Source: Meira nashicola | Taxonomy: Eukaryota > Basidiomycota > Exobasidiomycetes > Exobasidiales > Brachybasidiaceae | Reading direction: 5' to 3' | NCBI GenBank assembly: GCA_001600355.1 | Contig: BCJU01000003.1 | Span: 1,182,519 to 1,246,518, forward strand | DNA: 64,000 nt | Shown: positions 50,881 through 61,368 of the stretch, in pieces | How the letters are laid out: each line of letters starts with the position of its first letter | Position numbering within the stretch: position 1 is the first letter of the stretch | Notes under the pieces: model-generated | What the model saw: only the letters and a program-made list of their open reading frames with translations | The model's database searches: none | What the model was told of the DNA's origin: nothing | Program-made: the position numbers and the translations under genes

Positions 50881-52084
50881 GTGAGTAAGAAGAGAGAATG
50901 GATGTGTTACTGCAGATTTGTGTTCCTCAAAAAAGAAAGAATTACGCATTCATCGACATTTCTTTTTATCTTTGCTCGATTCGCTCTTCGATTACGGTTT
51001 CATTCTCATTCTTCAGTCTAATATCTGATCGACTCTACATCGATTCTTTTATGATGTTCCTGAAGTCTTAGAGCATGTTCCTGATCCAGCTTTCTTGTTC
51101 AAAAAATCCTCTATTGGCATTTTGAAATTGTCAAGCAGAGTTGAAGACTTTGGGAGATAATTGATAGGCGCGCGCATTCCAGCAGTCTTTCTTCGGCTTC
51201 CCGTTCATATGTTTGTTACCCTTCGCGCAAAGGACGATTCTATGAACGCAGTCAACTTTGGTATCTGCTTGCCCCTCCAACCTACCCTTTCTCTATGGGC
51301 ATGGCGCTATTTCCGCGTGCGAAAAAATTGTGTAGTGTTTGTGCACGCCTACGCTCTGCACAGAATCACTTTGCAATTTTCTTCCTTTTTATGAAAGAAA
51401 TAACCCCTGATCGAGAATTATTAATTCGATACGGCGGCCCTTCAGCCCTGTCGAAACGGAGATCTCGTCTAATTTTCTCTTTATAAAGCTTGGCGCTAGT
51501 GCACTTTGTTGTCATTTGCATTTGGCTGCAAGTGCGGCCAATTTACTCGCCTTTACGTATTTTTGCATGCGTGCAAAATTGCTATATCACAGAACGAATT
51601 TTCACCTTATTTGCTGCAAGATATGCAGCACCCTATCATATGCTAATATTGATTTGCGAATACAGAAAAGCTAAGGGTAAACACTCTCTGATCAAAATTG
51701 TATTCCGCATTTCATTTGGTGAAATTCTTGCACTGCAAACACGCGAAAGAATCCGCTTTTTTTATTCTGTTGCGCTGCATGGAATTCACTGCTTTAGTGC
51801 TTCTGTTGCGCCAACCCATTAACCCTTGCTCGAGAGCGCACTTGACCTGCATTTTTAATTTCTCTCAAAGAAAGGAAGCGAAATGGGATTTTGCATATTA
51901 TTCGCGCGGACATGATTCAATGGTTAACTCTTCCAATCGATGATCACAACATTTCAATGATCTTCAATTGGCTCTCAATATATCCCACAACCTTAATCAT
52001 AATCAGACGGTAGCAAGGTACAAATATACTGACAATCTACCTCTTCACAATAACAAATCTCCCTACTCCTCCCTTCTATCCAAA
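50881..52084. other. Intergenic or unannotated transcript region
   Basis: Overlapping plus-strand frames of 60-110 codons exist, but they begin at TTG or GTG, carry no motif and are Cys/Phe/Leu-rich in a way typical of AT-biased noncoding DNA. A spliced noncoding RNA starting near 50830 is possible. GCGCAAAG and GCGCTGC words are frequent at 51220-51780. Confidence 0.3.
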
Positions 52085-53837
52085 ATGACATCACTCGCAC
52101 CACGATACGATGTTTATGGCGGCGATCCAACAAAATGGGATAATTCATGGGCCAAACGACAATTCGGTAATGATAATGGTAACGATGGTCAAAATGGAAA
52201 TTCTGGTAATACTGGCAATAACGGCAATAACGATGGCGGACCACTTGATGGTTTGGGGAATGCACTCTCTGATCTTTTACCCGGTCAAACAGCGAGGTAA
52301 GTATTTATACAATCTTTTACTTTATAGTCTTGTCCGGTTCCTGTTTGCTCATATACATTGTTACTTACTTCCAGTTCCTCATCTACCACCTCTACATCAA
52401 CACGTCCCGAAAGTAGCACATCAACATCGAGTAGTACAAGTTCAAGGACTTCAACGACTAGCTCTTCATCATCTACCTCTACCAGCTCATCAACTTCAAC
52501 CTCTACAACTTCATCAAGTACATCAAGCACTTCCACTTCCACTTCTACCACTCCCACATCCACTTCCACCGTAAGTTCCACGTCTAGAACGTCTGAGCGC
52601 CCTTCTTCCACTTCTTCCACTTCTTCCACTACTCCTTCTCAAACTGAAACCGTTAGTTCTAGGCTACGGCTTTTGAGATTGTTTAGCAACGAACAGTCTT
52701 TTCTTGCCAGAGCCAAGTATTGAAATTGCTTTGAACGGTTGAACTTTGATTTACTGACACATAGATTTTTTGCTCTTCTTTTTCTAACAGAGACCATCAT
52801 CGACATATACACAACCACCAGCAACCTCTTCTCAAACAACATTAACGCTAGCAGTCAGTGGACAAGAATCTACTTCAACTTCAATCGTCTCTGCAGGAAA
52901 CCCATCGCAAAATGGTCAATTAAACGATGGCTCCGGTGGCAGTGGTAATAACGGATTCTTCAGCAATTCGGGCGCAGTAGGAGGTACATTTGCAGCAGTT
53001 GGTATTGTTGCTGCTTTGATAATAGCTGGACTTGCATGGTTATTCTATCGTCGTCGTCGTGCTCAAAGAATGGACGCAGATGTAGCAATGGCAGCTTCAG
53101 CAGCAGCAGCGACTACAAGAACTCCATTTGATGATGATGATCCAGAAATGATTCAAGAGAATTATGGTCAAGGACCGAGTGGTAGTGCTTCAAACTTCTA
53201 TCATCCTTCTCAAGGTGAATATGAACCCAGTCAATTCTCTGGAGCAGGATATGCTGGTATGGGTGCCGGCGCTGCCGCTGGTGGATATGGAGCTGCTGCT
53301 TATCATGACTACTACAATGGTGCTGGATCGCAAGGTCATTACTATGATAACCCACAAGCACACGAATACATGTCAGGACAAAGTCAAGGTCACGATCCTG
53401 CAGCATACAGCCAAGGTCATTATATGTCAGATGAATATGGAAATCAATATGCCTACGATAACGGAGGCTGGAATGGTCAAGGTCATGCTATGAATCCTGA
53501 AGGAATGCCATTCGTCGCCGGTGCAGGAGCTGCTGGAGCTGCTGGAATGGCTGGAGGAGAGTCAGATCATCGTCGATCAGCAGGTATGCCAAACCCTTAT
53601 ACTGGAGGACAAGGACCTGAAGATCATTTATTATCTCCCAACGTATTCTCTGATCAACCCAGCAGTCCTGAAGGTGGACCTGTCGGAGGACCAGTCGGAG
53701 AGAACAATAGCCCACCTCATGCATCGGATGACCGATTAAATAATGACGGTCTCCAAAGAGCAGGAAGTAGAGCGAGTGCAAACTCTCTTCGTGACGATCA
53801 AGACTATACAAGAAGAGTACTTTCTCTTGCTAATTAA
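52085..53837 (+). CDS. Single-pass membrane protein with mucin-like Ser/Thr domain, three exons
   Basis: Exons 52085-52296, 52375-52651, 52791-53837 join in frame to 511 residues. The N-terminus (MTSLAPRYDVYGGDP... ending WAKRQ) has no signal peptide but has a KR site at 25-26. It is followed by an Asn/Gly-rich linker, a nearly pure Ser/Thr tract (about 71-163, exon 2), and one membrane helix at 227-249 (FAAVGIVAALIIAGLAWLF). YRRRR marks the inner face. The tail is Gly-, Tyr-, Gln- and Ala-rich. The order (O-glycosylated ectodomain, one helix, cytoplasmic tail) is that of fungal wall-stress sensors and mucins such as Wsc/Mid2/Msb2, but no WSC or SEA domain is present. Function is inferred only by layout. 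The upstream open frame reaches a TTG at 51968. Confidence 0.75.
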
Positions 53838-54242
53838 ACATTTGGTCTCTTTATCATTCTTTTTTCTACGGACATTTACACATTATCATTGCTTCATTGC
53901 ACAATGATTCGTTCCTTTTCGCTTCTTCAAGATGGATTGGAATAGCGGTCGATACTTTTCTCCGATTGCATGCTTTTCTATATATCCTCTCATACTTTGT
54001 AATTTTGTTCATGTCGTCTTTTATAGATTCGACTGTGCATTCAGTTCACGCAGATGTGAATAGTCCCGCTATTCTGTTTTGCGATTTTTTAGACATTCGT
54101 TCGACATTCATGTATTCATTTAAATTACTCATCTTTCTTGCCTACTAAATTTTAAACTTTAATCTGTCTCAATCTTGTTTGATATGATTGAATGAAAGGG
54201 TATACTACTTTTACAGAAATGTTGTATTGTTTTGGAATGTCA
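53838..54242. other. Convergent 3' region, membrane-protein and GPI10 genes
   Basis: T-rich DNA between two stop codons on opposite strands. Both 3'UTRs should lie here; no gene is seen. Confidence 0.5.
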
Positions 54243-56540
54243 TTAATGTCCAACTTTTTCCATCACAATCACCCTACCCCTCCTTCTGTGATCGGGATGG
54301 AAGACGCTGTTCCAGAAAGTGCGCTTTTGTGTGTAGCCTTGCTCTTGTAAGAGCTCTGCGACATTGATTTCGTCATTTGATGTACCTTTATGGGATGTTT
54401 GATGGAGAAGAGCTTGAAAAAGGACCAAATGAGAGGGCCAAGGTTTTGTTTCTGTTCCAAGACGTTGACGTAAAAAGTTAACTGGATCATCATAGAAGTC
54501 ATCAGATTCATCTTTGTATGTTTTCATATTTATAGTTGCATCTAAGGGAGGTTCACATGTTATGAACCATGCCTTTTTTGAATCTTTTGCTAATGATTTC
54601 GAATGAATATGACTCATCCATGGTGTACTATGACAAGGCATAATGAATCCAACGCTATCCAATTCTCCAATTTGATGTAATTGACCAACATATTCGGCCA
54701 CACGAACTTGTCCGATCGAATGAATGGATAAGTATAAGATCGGAATAAGATTCAAGGCTAATAACCACAACGCAGCCTCTCCATGCCAAACACGAATAAA
54801 TCGTATCACATCTCGCATTTTATCGAATAATAACATGCTGAAAAGAGCTGGCTTAGGTGGAAGTAAATGCCTTCTGCCTTGCCAAGAGGTGAAATCTGTC
54901 AGAGATTGAATTAATTCCCGCCTTTTTGATCTTTCCATAAATGCTTGTCTTGCTAATGCTGCTTGACCTTCTTCAAATGCTGCATTAGATGATAAATCAG
55001 ATGTTACCGTTGCTGCTAATCGTGAAGATGTATTTTGTTGTGATGAATTATTTGAATCTCTCCTTTTTTGTAACCAAGAAGGACTTCTAAAAGGTGGTAT
55101 CATAACAAGCGCATAAGCTTGCATGATATGTATCACTGGTACGATTGGTTGTAAAAATCGAGCTTCTTTATGACCCAAAAGACTCATAGTTAAAATGAAA
55201 ACAATCACACATTCAGCCAATGTTTTGATAGCTTGTGGATCCCTTTCACCTCGAACACCTTCCCATCTTCTTGTGATACTATCAAAAGTGGAAGCTGGTG
55301 GCTTATTGAACGCAAACCATAGACCTCGAAGTGCAAAAGGCAGCAAAGTGAAACCGATGAAAGGCAAGGCACTTGTAAAATAGAAATGAACATGTGAGGC
55401 TCCATAAAATAAAGATATGCCTTGCAGTACATTCCGTTTGAGAAAACCCAAAGGTGTGAATGTTAAACGTTGATAAAAGATCGAATCAATCGTAAACAAT
55501 GAAATGACCGCAACAACGAACACATAAAATACCGTCCTTAGAACGATCAAAAGTGCGAATGCTGCTTCCAATGCTGTTGCTGGCGATTTAATATTGAGAA
55601 CGATTGCACGAATGAGAAAGAGCAATAATGGAAATGAGAGTAAAACGTTGCTAGGTCGAAGTGCTGCTGAAATGGCAAACAAGGTAACAGATTTTATCAA
55701 TCGAGATTCTTCAATCAAAGGTTGTTCACTCAGCAGATCCGTATCGGAGTCTTCTGGTAAACTAAGAGGCCAGTAAAACAAAGCTGCCATTGATAGACTT
55801 GCTTCGAGAGAATTTGAAAGTGTTCTTGTGGTACTGTGAAAGGTGTACATTGAGCAAAATGAAACCAAAAGAGTTGCCCAAGCACTTCTTTCGTTCAATA
55901 TCCTTCGTGTTAATAGAAATGCAAACCAATCTGTATATGTAGCAAAGATGGCTTGTAACAAACTTGGAGCAATTGTCAATAGGAAAGTCGAGTCCAAATG
56001 AAATTTTTCAAGTAACCAATAAAGTGGAACAAAGAGAATTGGATGTAAAACACTACGAATTGGACCATCTCCCCATTTTGATCCACCAAACCAAGCATTA
56101 TTTGTTGGCCTTCGATCGATCCATTCCCATGTTGTCCAACCATAGCCGAATACGATCTTGTGTGCAATCTCTAAACTTTGCCAATGTTCATCAGGAGCAG
56201 AAACTGTTCTACTTGTAATGAGTGCATTTATGGTCCTAAAAGCAAGAATGCGCCACCAAAGGTAATTATCAGTATGTTCTTCACTTCTTTGTAATAGTCG
56301 AATTGGAGTTGATGTTTTGAGATGTTGTCGTTCATCTTGCGGTACTTTTGCACGTTCACCTGTTTCAGATGTAGTTGGTGTGGGATAATCAATTGATCCC
56401 ATTAGATCATTAAAACTCAAACCTCCATCATCATCATTTTCCAACAAACTTCTTTCGCCATCTATGTCTTCTTGCTGAAGGTCAATATGTTGTGTACCGA
56501 CTGCGTTCCCTGTACCTCTTCTATGAAGGACGTCGGTCAT
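54243..56540 (-). CDS. GPI10: GPI mannosyltransferase 3 (Gpi10/PIG-B)
   Basis: Adds the third mannose to the glycosylphosphatidylinositol precursor in the ER membrane. 765 residues from the ATG at 56540 (the frame reaches a TTG at 56552). GT22-family blocks are clear: TSRTVSAPDEHWQSLEIAH with the catalytic-type Glu near the first helix, FGYGWTTWEWIDRRP, GDGPIRSVLHPILFVPLYWL, then TFHSTTRTLSNSLEASLS, many helices and LLGHKEARFLQPIVP. The C-terminal luminal block MPCHSTPWMSHIHSKSL is specific to PIG-B over the other GT22 enzymes. The acidic N-terminal 75 residues are disordered. Intronless. It would supply anchors for GPI proteins such as the one at 43.6 kb. Confidence 0.93.
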   Translation of the reverse strand: MTDVLHRRGTGNAVGTQHIDLQQEDIDGERSLLENDDDGGLSFNDLMGSIDYPTPTTSETGERAKVPQDERQHLKTSTPIRLLQRSEEHTDNYLWWRILAFRTINALITSRTVSAPDEHWQSLEIAHKIVFGYGWTTWEWIDRRPTNNAWFGGSKWGDGPIRSVLHPILFVPLYWLLEKFHLDSTFLLTIAPSLLQAIFATYTDWFAFLLTRRILNERSAWATLLVSFCSMYTFHSTTRTLSNSLEASLSMAALFYWPLSLPEDSDTDLLSEQPLIEESRLIKSVTLFAISAALRPSNVLLSFPLLLFLIRAIVLNIKSPATALEAAFALLIVLRTVFYVFVVAVISLFTIDSIFYQRLTFTPLGFLKRNVLQGISLFYGASHVHFYFTSALPFIGFTLLPFALRGLWFAFNKPPASTFDSITRRWEGVRGERDPQAIKTLAECVIVFILTMSLLGHKEARFLQPIVPVIHIMQAYALVMIPPFRSPSWLQKRRDSNNSSQQNTSSRLAATVTSDLSSNAAFEEGQAALARQAFMERSKRRELIQSLTDFTSWQGRRHLLPPKPALFSMLLFDKMRDVIRFIRVWHGEAALWLLALNLIPILYLSIHSIGQVRVAEYVGQLHQIGELDSVGFIMPCHSTPWMSHIHSKSLAKDSKKAWFITCEPPLDATINMKTYKDESDDFYDDPVNFLRQRLGTETKPWPSHLVLFQALLHQTSHKGTSNDEINVAELLQEQGYTQKRTFWNSVFHPDHRRRGRVIVMEKVGH

Positions 56541-56807
56541 TGTTGATTTCAAGCTTCCATTCTGGGTTGACAGAACAAAAGTAGACCTCTTTGAAGCACA
56601 TCTACTTCACTTAGAAAGCGTTCAAAAGTATGAGGAAGTAATTAGGAAAGAATAATAGCACGCACCTCTGATTTGCGGGGTCTAAAATAAAATTAAGGCG
56701 CCGGCGCGGCGCTGGTGTATGTATGTAATCAACACGCTTATGGCTTTAGTAATCTATAAGCAATGAATAAAATCATCGATTGTTTATAAAATTGTATATA
56801 CATAAAA

Positions 56808-58013
56808 TTATTTTGTATACCAAGAGAAAAAGTTAAATTCGCGAGAAGCACATGCTTTCAGTCCCGCTTCAAATTCTTTTTCTTTTGTTGCATGTTCTTG
56901 TTGTCTTGCATGCGCTTCTTTTCTTCGTTTTTCTAAAAGTTGTCTTTTTAAATTTGTTTGAAAAGTTTCATCTTTAAGTCTTTCTTCAGCTTCCGCATAT
57001 TCTTTTGCTAAAACTTCTTCTGCATCTTTGAATAAATTATTGGCACAGTCCGAATTACTGAAATGTTGTAATGGACCATCGGAAATATCTTTTTTGCACC
57101 AGATAACTAGTATTTAAAATAAAAAATGATGGTCAAAAAAATCTAAATATATAATAAATATCTATTTTAGACTTACCAAAAGTGAGTGCCGCATTTTAGA
57201 CATTCCATGCTATACGATTCATTATAAAGGATAAATAGTAAGTAGGTTGAAAAAAAATAAGAGTAAGGCACTTACTGATTACACCTGAAAAATAAAATAA
57301 ACCAGATAATTTAATCAGTACTTTATGCCTTTAAGATATATTAAAACACTTTACCTACCCGCCTGGTTTTTCAAAAGGTGTAAAGCACTTTTTATTTGGA
57401 CAACGACGGATGATAATGTCGGAAAGGTATTTCTCTATATGCTTTTTATCATCAAATCTTAACGTTTCTAGTGATTCTATAAGAAAGATATAAAATTCCT
57501 TTTATTCAGTATAAATTCATCAATTTTTATTAAGTAAAACTTACGTTGACAAGTTAAGGGTGTATGATCCTCAGATCTACATGTTCGACATGACCATTTC
57601 CCGCATTGTCGATTTCCACACATAAAGATACCGAAATCATATGCTCCCGTAAGAATGCAGGTATAATCGCAAAATGGGCATAATTCCTTATTGATATCTA
57701 AAATCTTCATAAGTTCTTTAAAACTTAAATCCTGCCAGATATCGTATAAGTTTTTTGGTAAAAACTTTTTAGCTTCTTCATATCCGAATTCTGCTTCACA
57801 GTTCTTCGAAGATAAACAAGGTAAATTTGCTTTATCTTGAAGGATTTGCAGTTCTGCCATCCTTTTAGCGCATGTCGAACAAAAAACATGACCTTTCATA
57901 CATTTTGATTGATCTTCTGGCTGAACATCTTCCGTACAGCAGATTTCGCAAAAGATTGTTGAGTTTTTTTGAGCTGGTGAAATAGTATCTTTTACTTCTA
58001 TTTTTTCAGACAT
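56808..58013 (-). CDS. RBR ubiquitin ligase, RNF216/TRIAD3-like, probably frameshifted
   Basis: RING-between-RING E3: RING1 takes the E2, RING2 cysteine takes ubiquitin. Exons: 58013-57545, 57476-57359, 57284-57276 (9-nt microexon), 57209-57177, 57106-56808. RING1 at 22-50 (FCEICC...KGHVFCSTCAK); IBR-like region with CPFCDY at 112-117, MCGNRQCGKWSCRTC and LTC; RING2 CPNKKCFTPFEKPGGCNHMEC with catalytic C197 and H199 present, then CLKCGTHF. The last exon encodes a clear coiled coil (DAEEVLAKEYAEAEERLKDE) but is one base out of frame with the splice acceptor. A six-A run at 57090-57095 (coding sense) is the likely extra base. Without it the protein would be about 308 residues; as read it stops soon after RING2. 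Assembly error and true mutation are equally possible. Confidence 0.75.
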
Positions 58014-58213
58014 GTTTATTATGACGAGAAGTAAAGAATGAAAATTTTAACCTATAAGTTAATAAATCGGTAAGAGTCATATTTAATTGATTAGGATATA
58101 AAGGCACCGTTCCGGACCGTTCGGAGTTTATAAACGTCGCTTAAAAATTATATAAGAAACTTTTAAATCATATCACTTATTTTAATCAAAGGAGAGAAAA
58201 TCATAAATTACAA

Positions 58214-59326
58214 CTATATAGATACTCCACCCGCTTTTCTTTTTGCCTCGTTTATCGCATCTTTTAAGGCTTCGGCCCGTAAAGTACTTTGTACTTCTTC
58301 AGTTTCGAAAGCGTACTCTGCTTGCTCTCTCTCCTTTGCTATAATTTGGCTTGGGTCTTTATGGAGTTCGCAGCGATCAGGGCCGAAGTGGCTATATCCT
58401 ACATAAGTTAGATCTTTCCTACATAAGTAGCTATTTTAGGTATTAGATAAATTAAGTATTACTCTACTAAGTCTTTTTTTCTTTACTCTTTTAACTTACC
58501 AAAAATGCTTCCTACATTTATTACACGTTACGCTAATCCGATAGAAGAAACATTTAGTAAAAAGTCTAAAAAATATGTTGTAGTAAAAAATAATAGATAC
58601 CTATTACATCTGTGAAAAATATGAAGTATAAGCTTTCTGAATCCGTTTAAATATAGATTTAATCTATCTACTTACCCTCCGTTTTTTTCAATTGGAATGT
58701 TACAAGATTCGTTAGGGCATCGGCGAAGTGTCGCTTCAAAAACGAATTTTGCTTTTTGCTCTTCTAGGTCTATTGATATCATTTCTGCCTCTATGAAATT
58801 TACTAAATACAGTATTAGTAGCTATCCTAATCAATTTATATAGGTACTCACCTTTACATGTTAGTGGACTATGATCTTCAGCTTTGCATTTTCGACAAGA
58901 ACGAGCTTGACAATCCTCAAAGCCACAAATAAAGATTTGAGAATCATTCGGTTCAATTATTACTCGATAAAAATCGCAAAAAGGGCAAAAATCTAGAGGT
59001 TCTTCGATACCTAATTCTTTTGCATATTTTTCTATTTGTAACTCTTTCCATCTTTTATATAAAACTTCATTTAAAAATCCCTTTACTTCTTCTTCTTGAA
59101 ATTCTTCTTCGCATCCCTCCATTGACATACATGGTAAACTTGCTTGAAAATTCGTTATCTGTCGTTGGGCCATCATTGCAGCACATATCTTACAAAATGT
59201 ATGACCTTTCGGACATATCGTTTGATCTTCAGGCATGATATCTTCATAACAGCATATTTCGCAAAAAATTGGTTCATTTGGCAAGACATCTTTTTCTGTC
59301 CAGTCAATAATGATTCTATCTGTCAT
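58214..59326 (-). CDS. RBR ubiquitin ligase paralogue, RNF216/TRIAD3-like, five exons
   Basis: Intact tandem paralogue of the gene downstream of it. Exons: 59326-58852, 58790-58676, 58609-58601 (9-nt microexon), 58532-58500, 58418-58214, all GT-AG, total 278 residues from MTDRIIIDW. RING1 at 22-50 (FCEICCYEDIMPEDQ, PKGHTFCKIC); IBR-like CPFCDFYRV, ICGFEDCQARSCRKC and LTCKE; RING2 CPNESCNIPIEKNGGCNSVTC. The candidate catalytic Cys is C198. The histidine two positions later, common in active RBRs, is Ser here (S200). FWKDLTYVGYSHFGPDRC follows, then a Glu/Lys-rich helix. Related to RNF216, which builds Lys63 chains in animals; activity is uncertain. The frame reads upstream to a TTG at 59365. 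Confidence 0.8.
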
Positions 59327-61368
59327 CTTATCCTTTTTTAGGATGACGATCAAGATATGTTTCAAAAGATGATCATAAACAGGTTATAAATTTTCTACTC
59401 AATTTCACTTAATGAAAAAAGCTGAGCAGATTCATAGTGCTATCGATTTAATTTCAGACTTCATTTGTATGCTTAACACGGACCGTTCTCGGCAGATGAC
59501 TTATACCGCTACCATGATAATCAGAAGAATGAATAAGGCTTATAAATAATTTCCAAATATATTTAATTTAAACACTCACTGTATAAATCAAATATGTTCA
59601 ATTTTATGCAACATGCAAAACTGATCACCATGATATCCTACAAAGTTGAAACATGTGACAAATTCAAGGCAAATAAGTCAAAAGCAAAAGTTCGATGTAT
59701 GTAACGAAGCAATCTTAACATATAAGCCTGATTATCATTGCGACGGCGCCGTTTAAAACGACACGTTTATTCGGCTTTAAGAAACGTGCACTGGCCGCGA
59801 ACGTTGCCCCACATCGACGTCAAAAATATATCATAGCAATAAATTGACTTTCAATTAATGCACATTCTGAATGATGTACCATTGAACGAAATTTATCACC
59901 GATTAGCCCGATAATGACACAGTCGTAATTACATATGTACTGTACATCGATTTACGCTGCCAAAAAAGAATCAATCGCTTGGCCCGCCCGGCGGGGACGT
60001 ACATCAGTACATGTAACATTTTCTTGGCGTACGCGTAAAGTACAAAGTACGGTTAACGGATTTTAATTTTTTTCGGAAGATAGTTCCGAGACCGATCTAA
60101 GCCACGAATCAGATTGAGTGCAATTAAGCGAAAGAACAGAAAAAGAACGCGTTGCAAATCATTCAAGATGCAGTTTTTCATACAACTCAAGTCAACGTTC
60201 TCTCTCTCTCTCTCTTTCATGAATTGAATTTTGAAAAAGAAATATACTGCATCAACTCATTGCCATGGGAAATTGTTTGCTGCTGCTGCTTCGGGCTAAT
60301 TTTTATTTTTATTGTACTCTGTCTTGGCTTTCTTTTTTGGCATTTAGTGATGATTGATTCCGATCGTGAACAAGAATCGAAAGCTGAGCATTGTGCTGCG
60401 CAACGCCGCTTCGGCTCCTTTTCTTGGTTCTTGGTTATTTTCCTTTGTGCCCTAAGAATTGCCTTTCATTCAGAAATTAATTTTTCCCGATTTGTGGATG
60501 AAAAATGAAAAATGAAGTTTCAATTTACATACGTTTGGTTTGCTCTGCTTAGTGTTTTTCTGCTGCATGCATGCATTAAAAAAGATTCTCTTGGTGTGGA
60601 GGGTTATCTGCAGGCCCTGCGCCGCGCATTACTCCTCCGAACAACTAGAGTACGCACACACTGAAATCGTTTTAGCTTTTGCGGGCCCGTAAAAAGTCAC
60701 CGCGGAAGAGACCGTTTAAAAAGTGCATTAGAAGAGTATGTGAGAATGTAGCCGAATGCGTAGAGATCGTGTCTGCATGAAATCGATTAGGTGGGTTCTA
60801 TTGTATGCATAATACCAGGGTGCAAAATTATTGCTTTTGTGCACACTTGCATAGCAAGACAAGACCCTCGGTGCATTTGATTGTACATATTCTACATACA
60901 ATATGTAATCCACGTACATATATATACATCACGTTGCATTTGAAAAAAAAAGAGTAATGAAAAAATTACGGAAGAAGTTTAAACCAAAAATATACGCGTA
61001 ATAACCAGACTTTGGGCCCTAAGCCCCGCGGATTGTGATTTCCGAGTGAAAAAATAGACTTTTTAAAAACGTTCATTGTTAATGCTGATGCTTAAAATTG
61101 ACACGAAAGACATCCGGTTGTGATCAATTCTATTTTTTGAAAAGCATCCATCACCACCTCTCAATTCTTAAAGTAGGCTGATCGATTTATCTCTTGGCAA
61201 TTTCCTTTAACTATATTTAAGGTTTTGGAAACGTGTTCGGATTTAAGGGAAGGGTTTTTTGTTTTTCAAAACAGCAACTATTCTTTTGCCATCCGTTTCC
61301 ATTCGTTAGTCATAATCTTTATACCCAACCATCATTTCAAAGAATAAGATCATATTTACTCTTTCAAG
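59327..61368. other. Two-kilobase gene-poor region
   Basis: The divergent RBR and Ytp1 genes flank it. GC-rich patches (59750-59820, 59985-60000, 60610-60635) alternate with AT-rich DNA. A CT microsatellite is at 60199-60216. The longest frame (60152-60508, from a TTG) is hydrophobic but unlike any protein I know. No tRNA or mobile element seen. Confidence 0.45.
60199..60216 (+). repeat. TC dinucleotide microsatellite
   Basis: Uninterrupted TC/CT repeat in gene-poor DNA, similar in length to the tract at 6995. Confidence 0.6.

Noticed and set aside
51490..51943. Overlapping plus-strand frames of 81-110 codons
   Set aside because: Non-ATG starts, no motif, and composition typical of AT-biased noncoding DNA.
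52285..52629. Minus-strand frame encoding a Val/Glu/Asp-rich repetitive protein
   Set aside because: It is the antisense of the Ser/Thr-rich exon of the plus-strand membrane protein, so its composition follows from the repeat, not from coding constraint.
60152..60508. Hydrophobic 118-codon plus-strand frame
   Set aside because: Begins at TTG, has no family similarity, and its Phe/Leu/Cys richness is expected from T-rich DNA.
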